From Roseibium sediminis (GTDB taxonomy: Bacteria > Pseudomonadota > Alphaproteobacteria > Rhizobiales > Stappiaceae), in NCBI RefSeq assembly GCF_008711325.1, contig NZ_VXDB01000013.1:62001-126000 (forward strand): a stretch of DNA of 64,000 nucleotides, given 5' to 3'. The number at the start of each line of letters is the position of its first letter. Within the stretch, counting starts at the first letter, position 1. Below, one piece after another: positions 1-8,989 of this stretch. The notes under the pieces are model-generated. The model was not told the origin of the DNA. It worked only from the letters and a program-made list of their open reading frames with translations, and did no database searches. A program made the position numbers and the translations under genes.

Positions 1-23
1 ATTACGGTATCAAGGTTTTCCAT
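1..23 (-). CDS. Start of probable TadB pilus platform protein (partial, cut by window edge)
   Basis: Only seven codons lie in the window: an ATG at 23 on the minus strand reads M-E-N-L-D-T-V and runs off the left edge. It begins 21 nt after the cpaF stop in the same direction. In Caulobacter-type tad loci cpaF is normally followed by tadB, an inner-membrane platform protein of the Flp pilus. The call therefore rests on gene order, not on sequence similarity. A GGGTAAAGAG stretch upstream could serve as the ribosome site. Confidence 0.4.
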
Positions 24-44
24 GGCTACTCTTTACCCAGTACA

Positions 45-1547
45 TCAATCGGACACGTTTGCATCGTCCAGAGCTTCTGCAAGACGCTGCTCTTCGCCGT
101 AGTAACGCGCCTTTTCCCAGAACTTCGGCCGGCCGATACCCGTGGAACGGTGGCGACCCAGTATCTTGCCATTCGCATCTTCACCAAGCATGTCATACAG
201 GAAGACATCTTGAGTAATGATTACGTCGCCTTCCATTCCGAGAACTTCGGTCACATGCGTGATCCGACGGGAGCCATCACGCAGGCGAGAAGCCTGAATG
301 ACCACGTCGATCGAAGAACAGATCATCTCGCGCAAGGTCCGCGAAGGCAGCGTGAAGCCGCCCATGGTAATCATCGATTCAAGACGCGAAAGAGCCTCAC
401 GCGGAGTGTTGGCGTGCAGCGTGCCCATTGAGCCGTCGTGGCCGGTGTTCATGGCCTGAAGCAAATCGAACGCTTCAGACCCGCGCACTTCACCAACGAT
501 GATACGTTCGGGACGCATACGCAGACAGTTCTTGACGAGGTCGCGCATGGTGATTTCACCCTCGCCCTCGATATTAGGCGGTCTGGTTTCAAGGCGAACC
601 ACATGCGGCTGTTGCAGCTGAAGTTCCGCCGAGTCCTCGCACGTAATGATGCGTTCATCACTTTCGATGAAGGCGGTCATACAGTTCAACAGCGTCGTCT
701 TACCCGAACCGGTACCGCCCGAGATCAGGATGTTACAGCGACTGCGGCCGATGATCTTTAAAACTGTCGCGCCTTCTGGCGAAATGGCTCCAAAGCGCAC
801 CAACTGATCCAGCGTAAGCTTGTCTTTCTTGAACTTACGAATTGTCAGTGCCGGCCCATCAATCGAAAGCGGCGGTGCAATCACGTTCACACGAGAACCG
901 TCAGGAAGACGGGCGTCACAGATCGGGCTTGAATCATCGACGCGGCGTCCGACCTGGCTCACGATACGCTGACAGATGTTCATCAACTGCGCATTGTCGC
1001 GGAACTTGATCGGTGTCATCTGGGTCTTGCCCATCGTTTCGATGTAGACCGTGTGGGCACCATTGACCATGATGTCGGCAATATCGTCGCGGGCCAGCAA
1101 GGGCTCCAGCGGGCCGTAGCCGAGAACGTCGTTACAGATGTCTTCAAGCAGGTCTTCCTGCTCGGAGATCGACATAACGAGATTCTTGAGCGAAATGATG
1201 TCGTTGATGACATCGCGAATTTCGTCGCGTGCCTCATCTGCTTCCATCCGCCCGAGTTGCGACAAGTCAATCGCTTCAACGAGCGCGTTGAAGATTTGTG
1301 CCTTTGTCTCGTAGTACTCGTTCGTCTTCGCCTTTGCCGGCTTTTCAACAGTTGGCTGCGGCGGCGGAGGAGGAGGTGGTGGTGGCGCAGCTTTTTGAAC
1401 CGGCTTTGCCTGAACGGGTTCCGTAGCACGCTCCTGCTGAGCAACAGGAGCAGCAACGGGAGCCGGTTCCTCAACGGGCATTGCGGGAACCGGCCTTGGT
1501 TGACCTTGTCCTGCGTGCCCTTGTGATGTCCCGCGTCTTCCAAACAT
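45..1547 (-). CDS. cpaF: CpaF/TadA family ATPase of the Flp pilus
   Basis: This is a 500-residue cytoplasmic secretion ATPase that powers assembly of type IVb (Flp) pili. The first 90 residues are a proline- and alanine-rich linker with nine consecutive prolines at 55-63. The GSPII_E-type ATPase core follows, with a Walker A motif GGTGSGKT at about 277-284, a Walker B-like segment IIVGEVRG near 349-356, and GTLHANTP near 375-382, as expected in the CpaF group. It lies 42 nt after cpaE and is followed by the start of a probable tadB, so it belongs to the cpaB-C-D-E-F run. The length is usual for alphaproteobacterial CpaF with an extended N-terminus. Confidence 0.95.
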   Translation of the reverse strand: MFGRRGTSQGHAGQGQPRPVPAMPVEEPAPVAAPVAQQERATEPVQAKPVQKAAPPPPPPPPPQPTVEKPAKAKTNEYYETKAQIFNALVEAIDLSQLGRMEADEARDEIRDVINDIISLKNLVMSISEQEDLLEDICNDVLGYGPLEPLLARDDIADIMVNGAHTVYIETMGKTQMTPIKFRDNAQLMNICQRIVSQVGRRVDDSSPICDARLPDGSRVNVIAPPLSIDGPALTIRKFKKDKLTLDQLVRFGAISPEGATVLKIIGRSRCNILISGGTGSGKTTLLNCMTAFIESDERIITCEDSAELQLQQPHVVRLETRPPNIEGEGEITMRDLVKNCLRMRPERIIVGEVRGSEAFDLLQAMNTGHDGSMGTLHANTPREALSRLESMITMGGFTLPSRTLREMICSSIDVVIQASRLRDGSRRITHVTEVLGMEGDVIITQDVFLYDMLGEDANGKILGRHRSTGIGRPKFWEKARYYGEEQRLAEALDDANVSD

Positions 1548-1589
1548 TTTGTCTGCAACCCCTGTTAGTCAGATGCTCGTTAATATCGA

Positions 1590-2879
1590 TCAGCGTCCAA
1601 GCTTTGCCATCAGGGCGCTTAGACCAGATCGCTTGTTCTTTGCCGGATTCACCTTGCCCAAAACCGTGTTGGCCAAATCCGAGAACGTATCCGAAATCGC
1701 ATGCTTGGCATCAACCTCGCAGATCATTTGACCGTTATTTGCCGCTGTTCCAAACAACTGCGGTTCAAATGGAATCTGGCAAACGAGATCCAGGCCGAGC
1801 GCATTGGCGAATTCTTCCGGCTTGATTTCCGGACGCTTGGGGACATTCACCCTATTGATGACCAGCCGAGGCGACCGATCATTCGGGCGCAGCTGCGCCA
1901 GCACATCCACCACGTTCTTTGCGTTACGCAGGTTGGCCAGATCGGGTTCTGCAACAATGACCACTTCATCGGATGTCATGAGGACATTCCGGGTCCAACC
2001 ATTCCAAACATGCGGAACGTCCAGAACGATCGACGGGGCAGCGGCACGCATGACGTCCACGAGAATCTCGTAGGCGCCTTCGCCCTGATCATATGTCTTG
2101 TCCAAAGTTGCCGGCGCAGCAAGCAAGCTGAGATGCTCGGAACACTTTGCCAGAATACGATCAAGCAAGGTCTGATCCAGACGATCTGGAGCCGAAATCG
2201 CCTCAAAAACGCCCTGAATAGGATCCTGATTGAAGTCCAGTCCTGCCGTACCGAATGGCAAGTCAAGATCCGCCACAACGACGTCGTGTTGGAACTGGCG
2301 TCCGATCGACCAACCGGTGTTGTGCGCGACCGTCGACGACCCGCACCCGCCCTTTACGCCGAAGAACGCAATTGCGCGCCCAAGAGGCTCTGCGTCGGGA
2401 TCAGCGTAAAGACCGCTGATGGATCCGATCAACTGATAGATGTCGACCGGGCTGACGAGATAGTCACTGACCCCGGCCTGCATCAACTCGCGATAGAGCT
2501 TCACATCATTGAGGTCACCCAGCACGATAACCTTCGTGCCGGCATCGCAATACTCCGCGAGATTATCGAGTTCGCCCAATACGTTGCCATTGGACGCCTT
2601 GACTTCGACAATAATCAGATTTGGGGTCGGCGCCTGCGAGAAATACTCTACCGCAGCCGCAATCCCGCCAAGATGCACTTTCGTGTGCGCCTTGGCCATA
2701 CGCCGATCTTCCGCCGCGGCCTCAACGGTTCTGGCGGAATGATCTGACAGACAGAACGCCTGCACCGAAATTCTGGGCACCGGAGGAAAGTGGGAAGTAT
2801 CCACCTGCGAAGAGAGTGCCTCTTCCGGTTGGTAAGAGGCCTCATGCGAAGCTGCTTTTGGCTGAACCGTCACACTCAT
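1590..2879 (-). CDS. cpaE: CpaE/TadZ family pilus assembly ATPase
   Basis: This 429-residue protein has an atypical receiver-like N-terminal half (about residues 40-155) and a ParA/MinD-type C-terminal ATPase domain. The nucleotide loop near 175-182 reads KGGCGSST, in which the lysine of the usual KGGxGKT loop is replaced, as is common in CpaE/TadZ proteins. Family members place the Flp pilus machine at the cell pole. The chosen ATG has a GAGGG ribosome site and sits 7 nt after the cpaD stop, which implies tight co-transcription with its neighbours. Confidence 0.93.
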   Translation of the reverse strand: MSVTVQPKAASHEASYQPEEALSSQVDTSHFPPVPRISVQAFCLSDHSARTVEAAAEDRRMAKAHTKVHLGGIAAAVEYFSQAPTPNLIIVEVKASNGNVLGELDNLAEYCDAGTKVIVLGDLNDVKLYRELMQAGVSDYLVSPVDIYQLIGSISGLYADPDAEPLGRAIAFFGVKGGCGSSTVAHNTGWSIGRQFQHDVVVADLDLPFGTAGLDFNQDPIQGVFEAISAPDRLDQTLLDRILAKCSEHLSLLAAPATLDKTYDQGEGAYEILVDVMRAAAPSIVLDVPHVWNGWTRNVLMTSDEVVIVAEPDLANLRNAKNVVDVLAQLRPNDRSPRLVINRVNVPKRPEIKPEEFANALGLDLVCQIPFEPQLFGTAANNGQMICEVDAKHAISDTFSDLANTVLGKVNPAKNKRSGLSALMAKLGR

Positions 2880-2886
2880 GGGACCC

Positions 2887-3597
2887 TCACTCTGAAACCG
2901 CTGCGCCTACACCTTCGGCGAAAGTGCTCGCAGTGGTTTTTCCTTCACGGAAATTCTTGTAAACATTCGCGCGTCTTGCCTGATCCGCCGGTGCCGTTGC
3001 ACGCGGTGACAGCAAGTCAGACGGATTTTCGACCATCGCCGCAAGATTTGCCTGCGTGGCGCAGCCGTAGTTCCCGTAGTCGATGTTCTTGTTCGGAACA
3101 TTGCCCAGGTTTCCGTCCCAAGACCCGCATGGGCCTGCCGTAGCCTGAATTCTTGGATAGGACAGGCGAATTGGGGCATCTGCCGATGCGTCGCCCACGC
3201 TATAGCTTCGTGTCGAAATCGCTCCCGCCGACAATCCACCCGCCCTCAAGGCGCTGCGGATCTGGGGAACAACCGAGTGGACAGCTGCCTCATTCCGGCT
3301 ACCCGACGGCACCAGGATCTCCACGCGGCCGTTGCCACGTTTGCGGGAATCTGCACCGAAGCCCTCAATCGTTCCTTTGAGACTGTTGTTGAGGTTGCGC
3401 ATATTCGCACCGACCGGAAGATCGAGAACCTCAGGCTGCTCGGTGACGACGATCGGATGACGCAGGCTGTAGTCCGTCAACGCGAGCTGGCTGTTGTTCT
3501 GTCCCACGGTTTGGGAGTTGCAACCGGCAAGAACCAGGGAAACGAGGAATGTCGCTCCAATTGCGGTTCGAGACCGGGACATTTTGATGGCTACCAT
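2887..3597 (-). CDS. cpaD: CpaD family pilus assembly lipoprotein
   Basis: This 236-residue protein starts with a lipoprotein signal: basic residues, a hydrophobic stretch and the lipobox L-A-G-C with Cys at about 26. A CpaD domain follows, with SYPRIQA, ...GPCGSWDGNLG and NYGCATQANLAAMV segments typical of the family. CpaD is predicted to sit at the outer membrane and help the CpaC secretin. An in-frame ATG five codons later (3582) would also leave the signal intact. The gene lies between cpaC (13 nt upstream) and cpaE. Confidence 0.92.
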   Translation of the reverse strand: MVAIKMSRSRTAIGATFLVSLVLAGCNSQTVGQNNSQLALTDYSLRHPIVVTEQPEVLDLPVGANMRNLNNSLKGTIEGFGADSRKRGNGRVEILVPSGSRNEAAVHSVVPQIRSALRAGGLSAGAISTRSYSVGDASADAPIRLSYPRIQATAGPCGSWDGNLGNVPNKNIDYGNYGCATQANLAAMVENPSDLLSPRATAPADQARRANVYKNFREGKTTASTFAEGVGAAVSE

Positions 3598-3610
3598 TTT
3601 CTCGTCCGCC

Positions 3611-5056
3611 TTACTTGTAAATGAACCCGACTTGGCCGTGATACTGTCCCTGACCAGCGTTTCCGCCGGCGCGGTAGACCTTGTTCAGCCTGTTCAGGAA
3701 GATCGTTTCGGAATCATCTGCCGGAGCCAGGTTCTGGTCAGGACGCTGGATCTTAGAAGCAGCAACCGGGTTGACGATATACGGGGTCACGAACACCACC
3801 AGTTCTGTCTGCTTGCGCAGGAAGTCACGGCTCTTGAACAGGGCCCCGAGCACCGGAAGTTTCATCAGGCCCGGAACACCATTGACCGTCTGATTGTAAG
3901 TTTCCTGCAAAAGACCAGCCATCACCAGAGTTCCGCCTGAGGGAAGTTCCAGCGTGGATTCCGCGCGGCGTACCTTCAGGGCGGGAATGGCAAGTGTTCC
4001 GATATCCACCGCACCTTCGGAGCTCAGCTCGCTGACCTCGGTCTTCACGCGGAGGCTGATACGACCCCCCGACATGACCACCGGAGTAAAGTCGAGACCG
4101 ACACCGAACTTCTTGAATTCGACAGTCACTTCGCCGTCCGAAGAGGAGATCGGGATCGGGAATTCGCCACCAGCCAGGAAGCTTGCGTTTTCGCCGGAGA
4201 TCGCTGTCAGCGTCGGTTCAGACAAGATGCGTGCAATGCCTTCACGTTGCAGAGCCTTCACATCCGCCCCGATGGACGTCGTACCGGACTTGAAAAGACC
4301 CGAGATCGAGCTTGTCTGTGTGGCGATGGAAGGGTTTGCAGTGAAGGACGTGTTGTTCGCAAAGCCGATGCCAACATTTCCGATTGCAATTGACCCGTTC
4401 AAAGCGACACCGAGCTGCTTGATAACAGAGCGGTCCACTTCAGCTACCGTCACGCGCAGATGGACTTGATCCTCACCCTCTACGGTCACCATGTTCAGGA
4501 TGTCCTTGGCATCAACATCCGTGCCGGCATAGCGTGCTGCAAGGTCGGCGGCGCGCTGCGCATCGGCCGTGCTTGAGGCAGTTCCGGACAGAATGATGTT
4601 GCCGTTGAGCGACTGAGCCTGAATGTTGGACCCAGGGATGTATTTCTGGATGAACCGGACCAGATCCGAGGTGTCGGGCTCAACACGCAGGTTAAAACTC
4701 GCCAGTTCGCGACCCGTGCGGCTGAACAGCACCAGATTGGCCTGCCCCGCCGTATTGCCGAGGACGAAGATCCTGTTTGGCGTGCGGACCACAGCGTCAG
4801 CCACACGCGGATTGGACACCAGAACATCCGCAACCGGCTCTGCGGTATCGATGATAACCGACCGGCCAACACCGACACTCAGAAGTCGGTTGGAGACGCT
4901 CTCTCCGGACGCGACATGAATGCGCTTTTCAAAGTCCTGTGCGTGTACGCGTTCTGCACCGATGGCCATTGTCATGAGAAGGGCCACCGTCAACAACGCC
5001 TTTACAGCAACGCCGACCACTCCGCGCCGTTCTGGCGCCCCATTGTCTTTGTGCAT
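3611..5056 (-). CDS. cpaC: CpaC/RcpA family secretin of the Flp pilus
   Basis: This is the outer-membrane secretin channel for the Flp pilus. After a signal peptide ending V-H-A before QDFEKR, the protein has the pilus-formation N-terminal domain, a BON-like segment, and a C-terminal secretin domain that includes GGEFPIPI and GVPGLMKLPVLGALFKS. The start at 5056 was chosen because GAGGACTTCAAAC gives a well-spaced ribosome site (481 aa). An ATG at 5071, overlapping the cpaB stop by 4 nt, is the alternative and would add five residues. It is translationally linked to cpaB. A separate gene at 9619 encodes only the N-terminal type of domain. Confidence 0.93.
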   Translation of the reverse strand: MHKDNGAPERRGVVGVAVKALLTVALLMTMAIGAERVHAQDFEKRIHVASGESVSNRLLSVGVGRSVIIDTAEPVADVLVSNPRVADAVVRTPNRIFVLGNTAGQANLVLFSRTGRELASFNLRVEPDTSDLVRFIQKYIPGSNIQAQSLNGNIILSGTASSTADAQRAADLAARYAGTDVDAKDILNMVTVEGEDQVHLRVTVAEVDRSVIKQLGVALNGSIAIGNVGIGFANNTSFTANPSIATQTSSISGLFKSGTTSIGADVKALQREGIARILSEPTLTAISGENASFLAGGEFPIPISSSDGEVTVEFKKFGVGLDFTPVVMSGGRISLRVKTEVSELSSEGAVDIGTLAIPALKVRRAESTLELPSGGTLVMAGLLQETYNQTVNGVPGLMKLPVLGALFKSRDFLRKQTELVVFVTPYIVNPVAASKIQRPDQNLAPADDSETIFLNRLNKVYRAGGNAGQGQYHGQVGFIYK

Positions 5057-5067
5057 GTTTGAAGTCC

Positions 5068-5838
5068 TCATTGCGATGCTGCCTGGCTTGGAAGGCCATA
5101 TTTGACGTATGTGACAGCCCGCTTTCTGCGAACTATCTTCTCTGCATCGTCTGCAGAGTCCTGAGCGCTACGCAGCGCCAGGGAAATCGTGCCCAATTGT
5201 TGGGCCTGAGCGATTATTTCAGATTGCGGAAGATTGAGTTCGAGCGTTGCGGTCCGTTTTGGATCGACGTTCTTTTCTTCCTGCTCACCGGCCGTCACCG
5301 CGTCGATGGCAAGGACACGAACGTTTTCAAGGATCGTATCCGACACCGCTCCGGCGCTGTCAATGCCCGACTTGGTGAGAATGACATCAACCTTGTCACC
5401 GGGAAGGATAAAACCGCCAGCCGTTGTTTCCGATTCAACGCTGACCGCGATGGCCCGCATGCCCTTCGGCAGAATCGCGGCCATGAATCCCTTGTCGGTG
5501 CTGATCAACCGTTCTTCGCGAATGGGCTCACCGGAAAAGATGGGAGTTCTGGTAATCTGACCTTCAAGGCGCTCAACGGCGCCGGGATCACCGTCCCGGG
5601 TCAAAACCCCGGATGGCAATGCGTCCGTGGGCCAGGATGCCCAGGTCAAGTCACCGCCAGAGAGCTTGCTTCCAAGAGTGATATCGGTAGATGCCACCAG
5701 GACGTCTGTCTTCTCAATGACCGGAGCTGCTTCGGCGACCGGCTCAGGGGCGGGGGCGGAGGAGGTGGAAACGAGACGCGCAGCCAAGAGGCCTGCACCT
5801 ACTGCCACTCCCAATATTGCCAATCGTGCGTACTTCAT
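5068..5838 (-). CDS. cpaB: CpaB/RcpC family Flp pilus assembly protein
   Basis: This 256-residue protein has an N-terminal membrane helix or signal (residues 5-25), then a SAF-type domain (DVLVASTDITLGSKLSGGDLTW) and the RcpC/CpaB domain (MRAIAVSVESETTAGGFILPGDKVDVILT). It is the first gene of the cpaB-C-D-E-F group. A 169-nt gap separates it from cpaA, leaving room for a separate promoter, although none is obvious. CpaB is thought to work with the secretin in the periplasm, possibly binding peptidoglycan through the SAF domain; that part is family inference. Confidence 0.92.
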   Translation of the reverse strand: MKYARLAILGVAVGAGLLAARLVSTSSAPAPEPVAEAAPVIEKTDVLVASTDITLGSKLSGGDLTWASWPTDALPSGVLTRDGDPGAVERLEGQITRTPIFSGEPIREERLISTDKGFMAAILPKGMRAIAVSVESETTAGGFILPGDKVDVILTKSGIDSAGAVSDTILENVRVLAIDAVTAGEQEEKNVDPKRTATLELNLPQSEIIAQAQQLGTISLALRSAQDSADDAEKIVRRKRAVTYVKYGLPSQAASQ

Positions 5839-6007
5839 TGTTCAATACCCGTGATCATGAGTGCGCTGGGCACCATTTCAACACTGATATTGACTAGGCA
5901 ATCGTCAAAACATGGTTAATACGTAGTGATTTTATTTGGTTAGCGCATTTTAATAAAATTCTAAGAAGCAATCCAAAGACTTTCAGGGTCGCAAAACCCC
6001 ACTGCCG

Positions 6008-6517
6008 CTAAGGCAGCATCAGTGCACCGTAGACAGATGACGCAGGGTACACAGAGAGCGCTCCGGCCGCGATGGCAAGGCCATAGGGAATGCCGGTTTT
6101 CGGGTGTAGCAAATGGGTAAGCCACCCGATTTGCGCCAGCCTTGAAGGCAAAATGATATAAGATCTCGCAACAAGAAGCCCCAGAGTCAGGGCCGCTCCG
6201 AACACAGCTGTCAGAAGCAGGAATTCGAGCAAGGTTAGGGTCCAACCAAACCAAAGCGCAATTGCGGTCATCAATTTCGCGTCCCCTCCCCCCATGACAC
6301 CGAGGGCAAAAAGGCCGAAACAAACAACGAAAACAACTCCGGCGCCTGCCAGATGCATTCCCAGTTCCTCAATCCCAAGACCAAAGAACGGCACATAGAG
6401 TGCAAACAAGACACATAACAATATGCAGAGCTTGTTCGGAATGGTCATCGTCAGCAAATCTGACACACCCGCGCGGATGATCAAGAAGGGAAACGCCAGT
6501 GACATGACGGCAAACAT
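6008..6517 (-). CDS. cpaA: CpaA/TadV family prepilin peptidase
   Basis: This 169-residue polytopic membrane protein is a type IV prepilin peptidase. Family motifs are visible: D-L-L-T-M-T-I-P-N-K near residues 20-28 gives the first catalytic aspartate, and G-G-G-D-A-K-L near 75-81 gives the second. It would cleave the Flp pilins and the TadE-like pseudopilins of this locus after glycine. The ATG has a CGGAG ribosome site 6 nt upstream. The product is short, as expected for the TadV type without the N-methylation domain. Confidence 0.92.
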   Translation of the reverse strand: MFAVMSLAFPFLIIRAGVSDLLTMTIPNKLCILLCVLFALYVPFFGLGIEELGMHLAGAGVVFVVCFGLFALGVMGGGDAKLMTAIALWFGWTLTLLEFLLLTAVFGAALTLGLLVARSYIILPSRLAQIGWLTHLLHPKTGIPYGLAIAAGALSVYPASSVYGALMLP

Positions 6518-6613
6518 GGGAAACTCCGCACAAATTCAGTCTGGTCTTTTGTGACCTACTGCGCAGGAATAGCGGAGAAAGCTTAATATCCTCTATCTGC
6601 GGATAGGATCACC

Positions 6614-6648
6614 GAAAGAGGAAAAGCCCCACCATATTGGCAGGGCTT
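6614..6648 (-). terminator. Hairpin terminator after the first Flp pilin gene
   Basis: On the minus strand AAGCCCTGCC (6639-6648) pairs with GGTGGGGCTT (6624-6633), including two G-U pairs. A pyrimidine run TTCCTCTTT follows. It lies about 60 nt after the pilin stop at 6712, so it probably ends a short monocistronic pilin transcript before cpaA. Confidence 0.6.
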
Positions 6649-6711
6649 CCGGCCTTCCGAGAGTCCGGTCGGCATTTCCTTTGAACCCACTCTGACAGCG
6701 GGTCTCTTTCC

Positions 6712-6903
6712 TTACTGGGTGCCGCCTGTGCCGCCAGAACCCTTGAGTGCAGTAGAAATCTTACCGAACGCCGTATTGATTTCTCCGCCGAGCGTCTGCG
6801 CGGCTCCAATGATCGCAACCGCGATCAGACCGGCGATAAGGCCGTATTCAATTGCAGTGGCACCAGACTCGTCATTCGCAAAACGTGCAAAAACCTTTTT
6901 CAT
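6712..6903 (-). CDS. Flp family type IVb pilin (paralogue 1)
   Basis: This 63-residue prepilin has the Flp signature. A short basic leader MKKVFARFANDESG is followed by ATAIEYGLIAGLIAVAIIGA, with the conserved Glu and Tyr after the cleavage glycine and one hydrophobic helix. The C-terminal tail is unusually glycine-rich (GSGGTGGTQ). The ATG is preceded by AGGAG at good spacing. The gene stands alone, with a hairpin terminator downstream and a 443-nt spacer upstream. It is probably a pilus subunit processed by the adjacent CpaA. Confidence 0.92.
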   Translation of the reverse strand: MKKVFARFANDESGATAIEYGLIAGLIAVAIIGAAQTLGGEINTAFGKISTALKGSGGTGGTQ

Positions 6904-6926
6904 AGCTCGCTCCTAAACACCTGTAA

Positions 6927-7036
6927 CTAGACAACTTTCCCTACCAGACGGAGCTAGTTCACAACCGCCAGGCTTGAGGAGAGAGGTAGTTCCAGGCCCT
7001 TTCCGAGCGGTTAATGCACTCGGTAAAGTTGTCTAG
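6927..7036. repeat. 12-bp perfect inverted repeat, 86 bp apart, upstream of pilin 1
   Basis: CTAGACAACTTT at 6927-6938 is exactly complementary to AAAGTTGTCTAG at 7025-7036. The left arm lies 23 bp upstream of the pilin 1 start. If transcribed it could close a large hairpin in the pilin leader; as DNA it could be a paired operator. Both readings are inference. Confidence 0.55.
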
Positions 7037-7249
7037 CCCGCAAGCCGGAATTTTCGTGGTAAATTTTATACTAACCGCAAAGACATGTTTGATGCTTGCT
7101 CAAAGCTTGACTTCCTTTGCGGCGCTCTTGAAAAGCCTAAATCGTCACCACAAACAGGTATAACCGCGGCAGATCAGGCATATTGAAATATAATTCTTCG
7201 CCCTACACACAAATGCAGGCAAAATGAATTGTAAATATCCTTTTTCACG

Positions 7250-7284
7250 TAAATAAAAAAGCCCCCTCACCTGGGCGAGGGAGC
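7250..7284 (-). terminator. Rho-independent terminator after pilin 2
   Basis: On the minus strand GCTCCCTC (7277-7284) pairs with GAGGGGGC (7261-7268) with one G-U pair. TTTTTTATTT follows directly. It is the end of the monocistronic pilin 2 transcript. T-rich sequence on the other side could also make it work in the plus direction. Confidence 0.85.
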
Positions 7285-7346
7285 CTTATCTTTTTTAAGA
7301 GCTTCGGAAACCCAATAGCTCCTGAAGTCTATCCGGAACTTATACT

Positions 7347-7514
7347 TTAATTCGGCAGCGTGTTCGCGATCGTGGTGAACATGGCAGACAGTTTCGTGCC
7401 GAGCGTGGTTGCTGCGCCGATGATGGCGATAGCGATCAGACCTGCAATCAGACCATATTCAATTGCCGTTGCGCCAGATTCGTCCTTGGCAAAGCGGGAT
7501 ACAATATTCTTCAT
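7347..7514 (-). CDS. Flp family type IVb pilin (paralogue 2)
   Basis: This 55-residue prepilin starts MKNIVSRFAKDESG, then has ATAIEYGLIAGLIAIAIIGA and a short tail ending NTLPN. The cleavage site and the first 20 mature residues are almost identical to paralogue 1; the tails differ. The ATG at 7514 was chosen over an upstream in-frame start because AGGAG lies just before it and the family leader begins there. It has its own strong terminator, so it should be expressed as a single-gene transcript, as expected for a major pilin. Confidence 0.93.
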   Translation of the reverse strand: MKNIVSRFAKDESGATAIEYGLIAGLIAIAIIGAATTLGTKLSAMFTTIANTLPN

Positions 7515-8104
7515 CCTTAGAGCTCCTAATTCCACTTGATTTGACAGCTTCAGTCCGCCTGACTTGTTTCTGCCCGGTCGAACTTGACGAAAAGTAATAC
7601 TCCCAACATCTTTCCAATCGATTAATCGGATCATCCAAACCAAACACTAAACAGGAGATTACGGATAGTACGCTACGTCACTATACAACCTTCAATTAGG
7701 TTATTTTTGTGATCCGATTGTATTCTTTCGACATTCCAGCTTTTACTGGAGATATTTATCGGCGATTTCACAGATTTTTCTCCGTAAAAATATTTTGCAT
7801 ACTACAATCCAGTCTATTCCTCCACATACCTGAAAGTAATTTTGCGAAAATTCACTTTCTTGCGACCTAATTTCGCGACTCTACAAGAAATTCAACGTAT
7901 CTGTACTTTATGCTTATTTGTGTATTTTTTGTAAGTAATTGATTAACTATACTGCAACAATAGCTACGAAATGCTGCGTCGTAGGCAGTTCTTTTCTTTG
8001 GAACCGTGAAAATTCCACCTGGCTTCTGAGAAGAATGACAAGCCCTCGCACGCAGAACACGGCAATTCTCCCGGACCAAGAGGCAAATAACCTCCAGCTA
8101 TCCC
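7515..8104. other. AT-rich spacer upstream of pilin 2
   Basis: No supported gene was seen. The stretch is clearly AT-richer than the coding neighbourhood (many runs such as TATTTTT and AATATT), especially at 7650-7960. It probably holds the pilin 2 promoter. Open frames here have no family features and no ribosome sites. Confidence 0.5.
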
Positions 8105-8275
8105 GAGCAGCGGGAACGAACTGGCCACGTATTTCGTGGGTTAAAAGGCAAAGACGATGGAATGGGACCTGCAGAACGTATTGAAAATTCGCCCAAGGGG
8201 ATGTTTCCGCCAGATTGCGGCTGCTTCTTCCACCCGAAGCGCCGGGCCTGCATCGCCCAGCATCAGGAGCAGCAG
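8105..8275 (-). mobile_element. Decayed MITE-like element, copy A (inverted relative to copies B and C)
   Basis: The plus strand here matches the minus strand of the complete element at 20849-21119. Shared blocks include an end related to GACGAATTGG, then CGTATTTCGTGG, GATGGAA, AGAACGTATTGA, GATGTTTCC/GACGTTTCC, AGATTGC and CGGGCCTGCA. The match fades after about 8275, so the far end is lost or too diverged. It is non-coding and sits in a pilin spacer. Confidence 0.6.
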
Positions 8276-8481
8276 GTTGGGATAAAGGAGACACGCGGAG
8301 CGGCCCTGAAAAGGATCACACGCCACGGATATCGGCAGCCCACATGCACGAGCGCGCTTTCAGAGCTTCCATCCACTGGCACGTATTGGGCAGGCAAGGA
8401 CCCAGAGCTGCATTGAGAGATCAGACCGGTACCCCTGAGCTGGCATATGCCCAAAACGGTGTGACCACATCATTTCAAGCC
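8276..8481. other. Spacer between element copies A and B
   Basis: No gene or clear signal was recognised in this 206-nt stretch. It may contain the unrecognisable rest of copy A. Confidence 0.4.
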
Positions 8482-8737
8482 TAGGCTAAGAGGTTGAATT
8501 GGAGTCTCATGTTTCAAAACAAGATGAAACCGGCATAGGTAATGCCGCGCATCGTTGAACGAGACTAATTGTGATGTTGAGCGGCGCGGACCCGGCCACG
8601 ATCGAGGTGAAGCAAGTGGCTGCATTTTGAAGGACGCGGCCTTTTAGACGTATATACAATACGTTCGCGCGCGTCCTTTCCTTCGCTTCTTGCCTCTTGC
8701 TTCTCGGAATTCGTCTCGAAGTCGCCCGAGCAGCCTA
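8482..8737 (+). mobile_element. Decayed MITE-like element, copy B
   Basis: This copy has the same orientation as the complete element at 20849-21119. It begins TAGGCTAAGAGGTTGAATTGG, close to TAGGCTGTGTAGACGAATTGG of copy C. It then shares TTCAAnACAAG, GCATCGT, CTGCAtttTGAAGGA, the internal ACGTAT...ATACGTT palindrome and CCTTTCC. It ends GAATTCGTC...GCAGCCTA. The ends are inverted with respect to each other. Overall it is diverged but co-linear end to end, about 256 bp against 271 bp. Confidence 0.7.
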
Positions 8738-8989
8738 TTAGCTTAATGGTTCCAAAGGCAGATAGGAAACATAAGAGCGCTCATGTGGCAGTGTGCGAGC
8801 CATTATCCCCGCACGGACACCGAACTCTTGCGCATCCGGCTCGACGGCCCGTCGATCACATAATTCAAGTAGAGATTTTTGGGGTATTGCTGCCTGCGAT
8901 TGCTCGCTCGTCATTTTTACCGGCGGGATACGCTCACCCGGGTGTCGGCAGGAAACAGCGGGTTGGAATGAACCGAAAAAGCGCCCAGC
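8738..8989. other. Spacer between element copy B and pilin 3
   Basis: No gene, terminator or repeat was recognised in this 252-nt stretch. Confidence 0.4.

Larger units (their letters stand above)
6904..7346. other. Spacer between pilin genes 1 and 2
   Basis: No gene was found in this 443-nt stretch. It holds the promoter and leader region of pilin 1 with a long-range inverted repeat (6927-7036), an AT-rich central part, and the terminator of pilin 2 (7250-7284). Confidence 0.6.

Noticed and set aside
7867..8079. A 70-codon minus-strand frame in the AT-rich pilin spacer.
   Set aside because: It has no ribosome site and no family resemblance, and its composition is that of the spacer.
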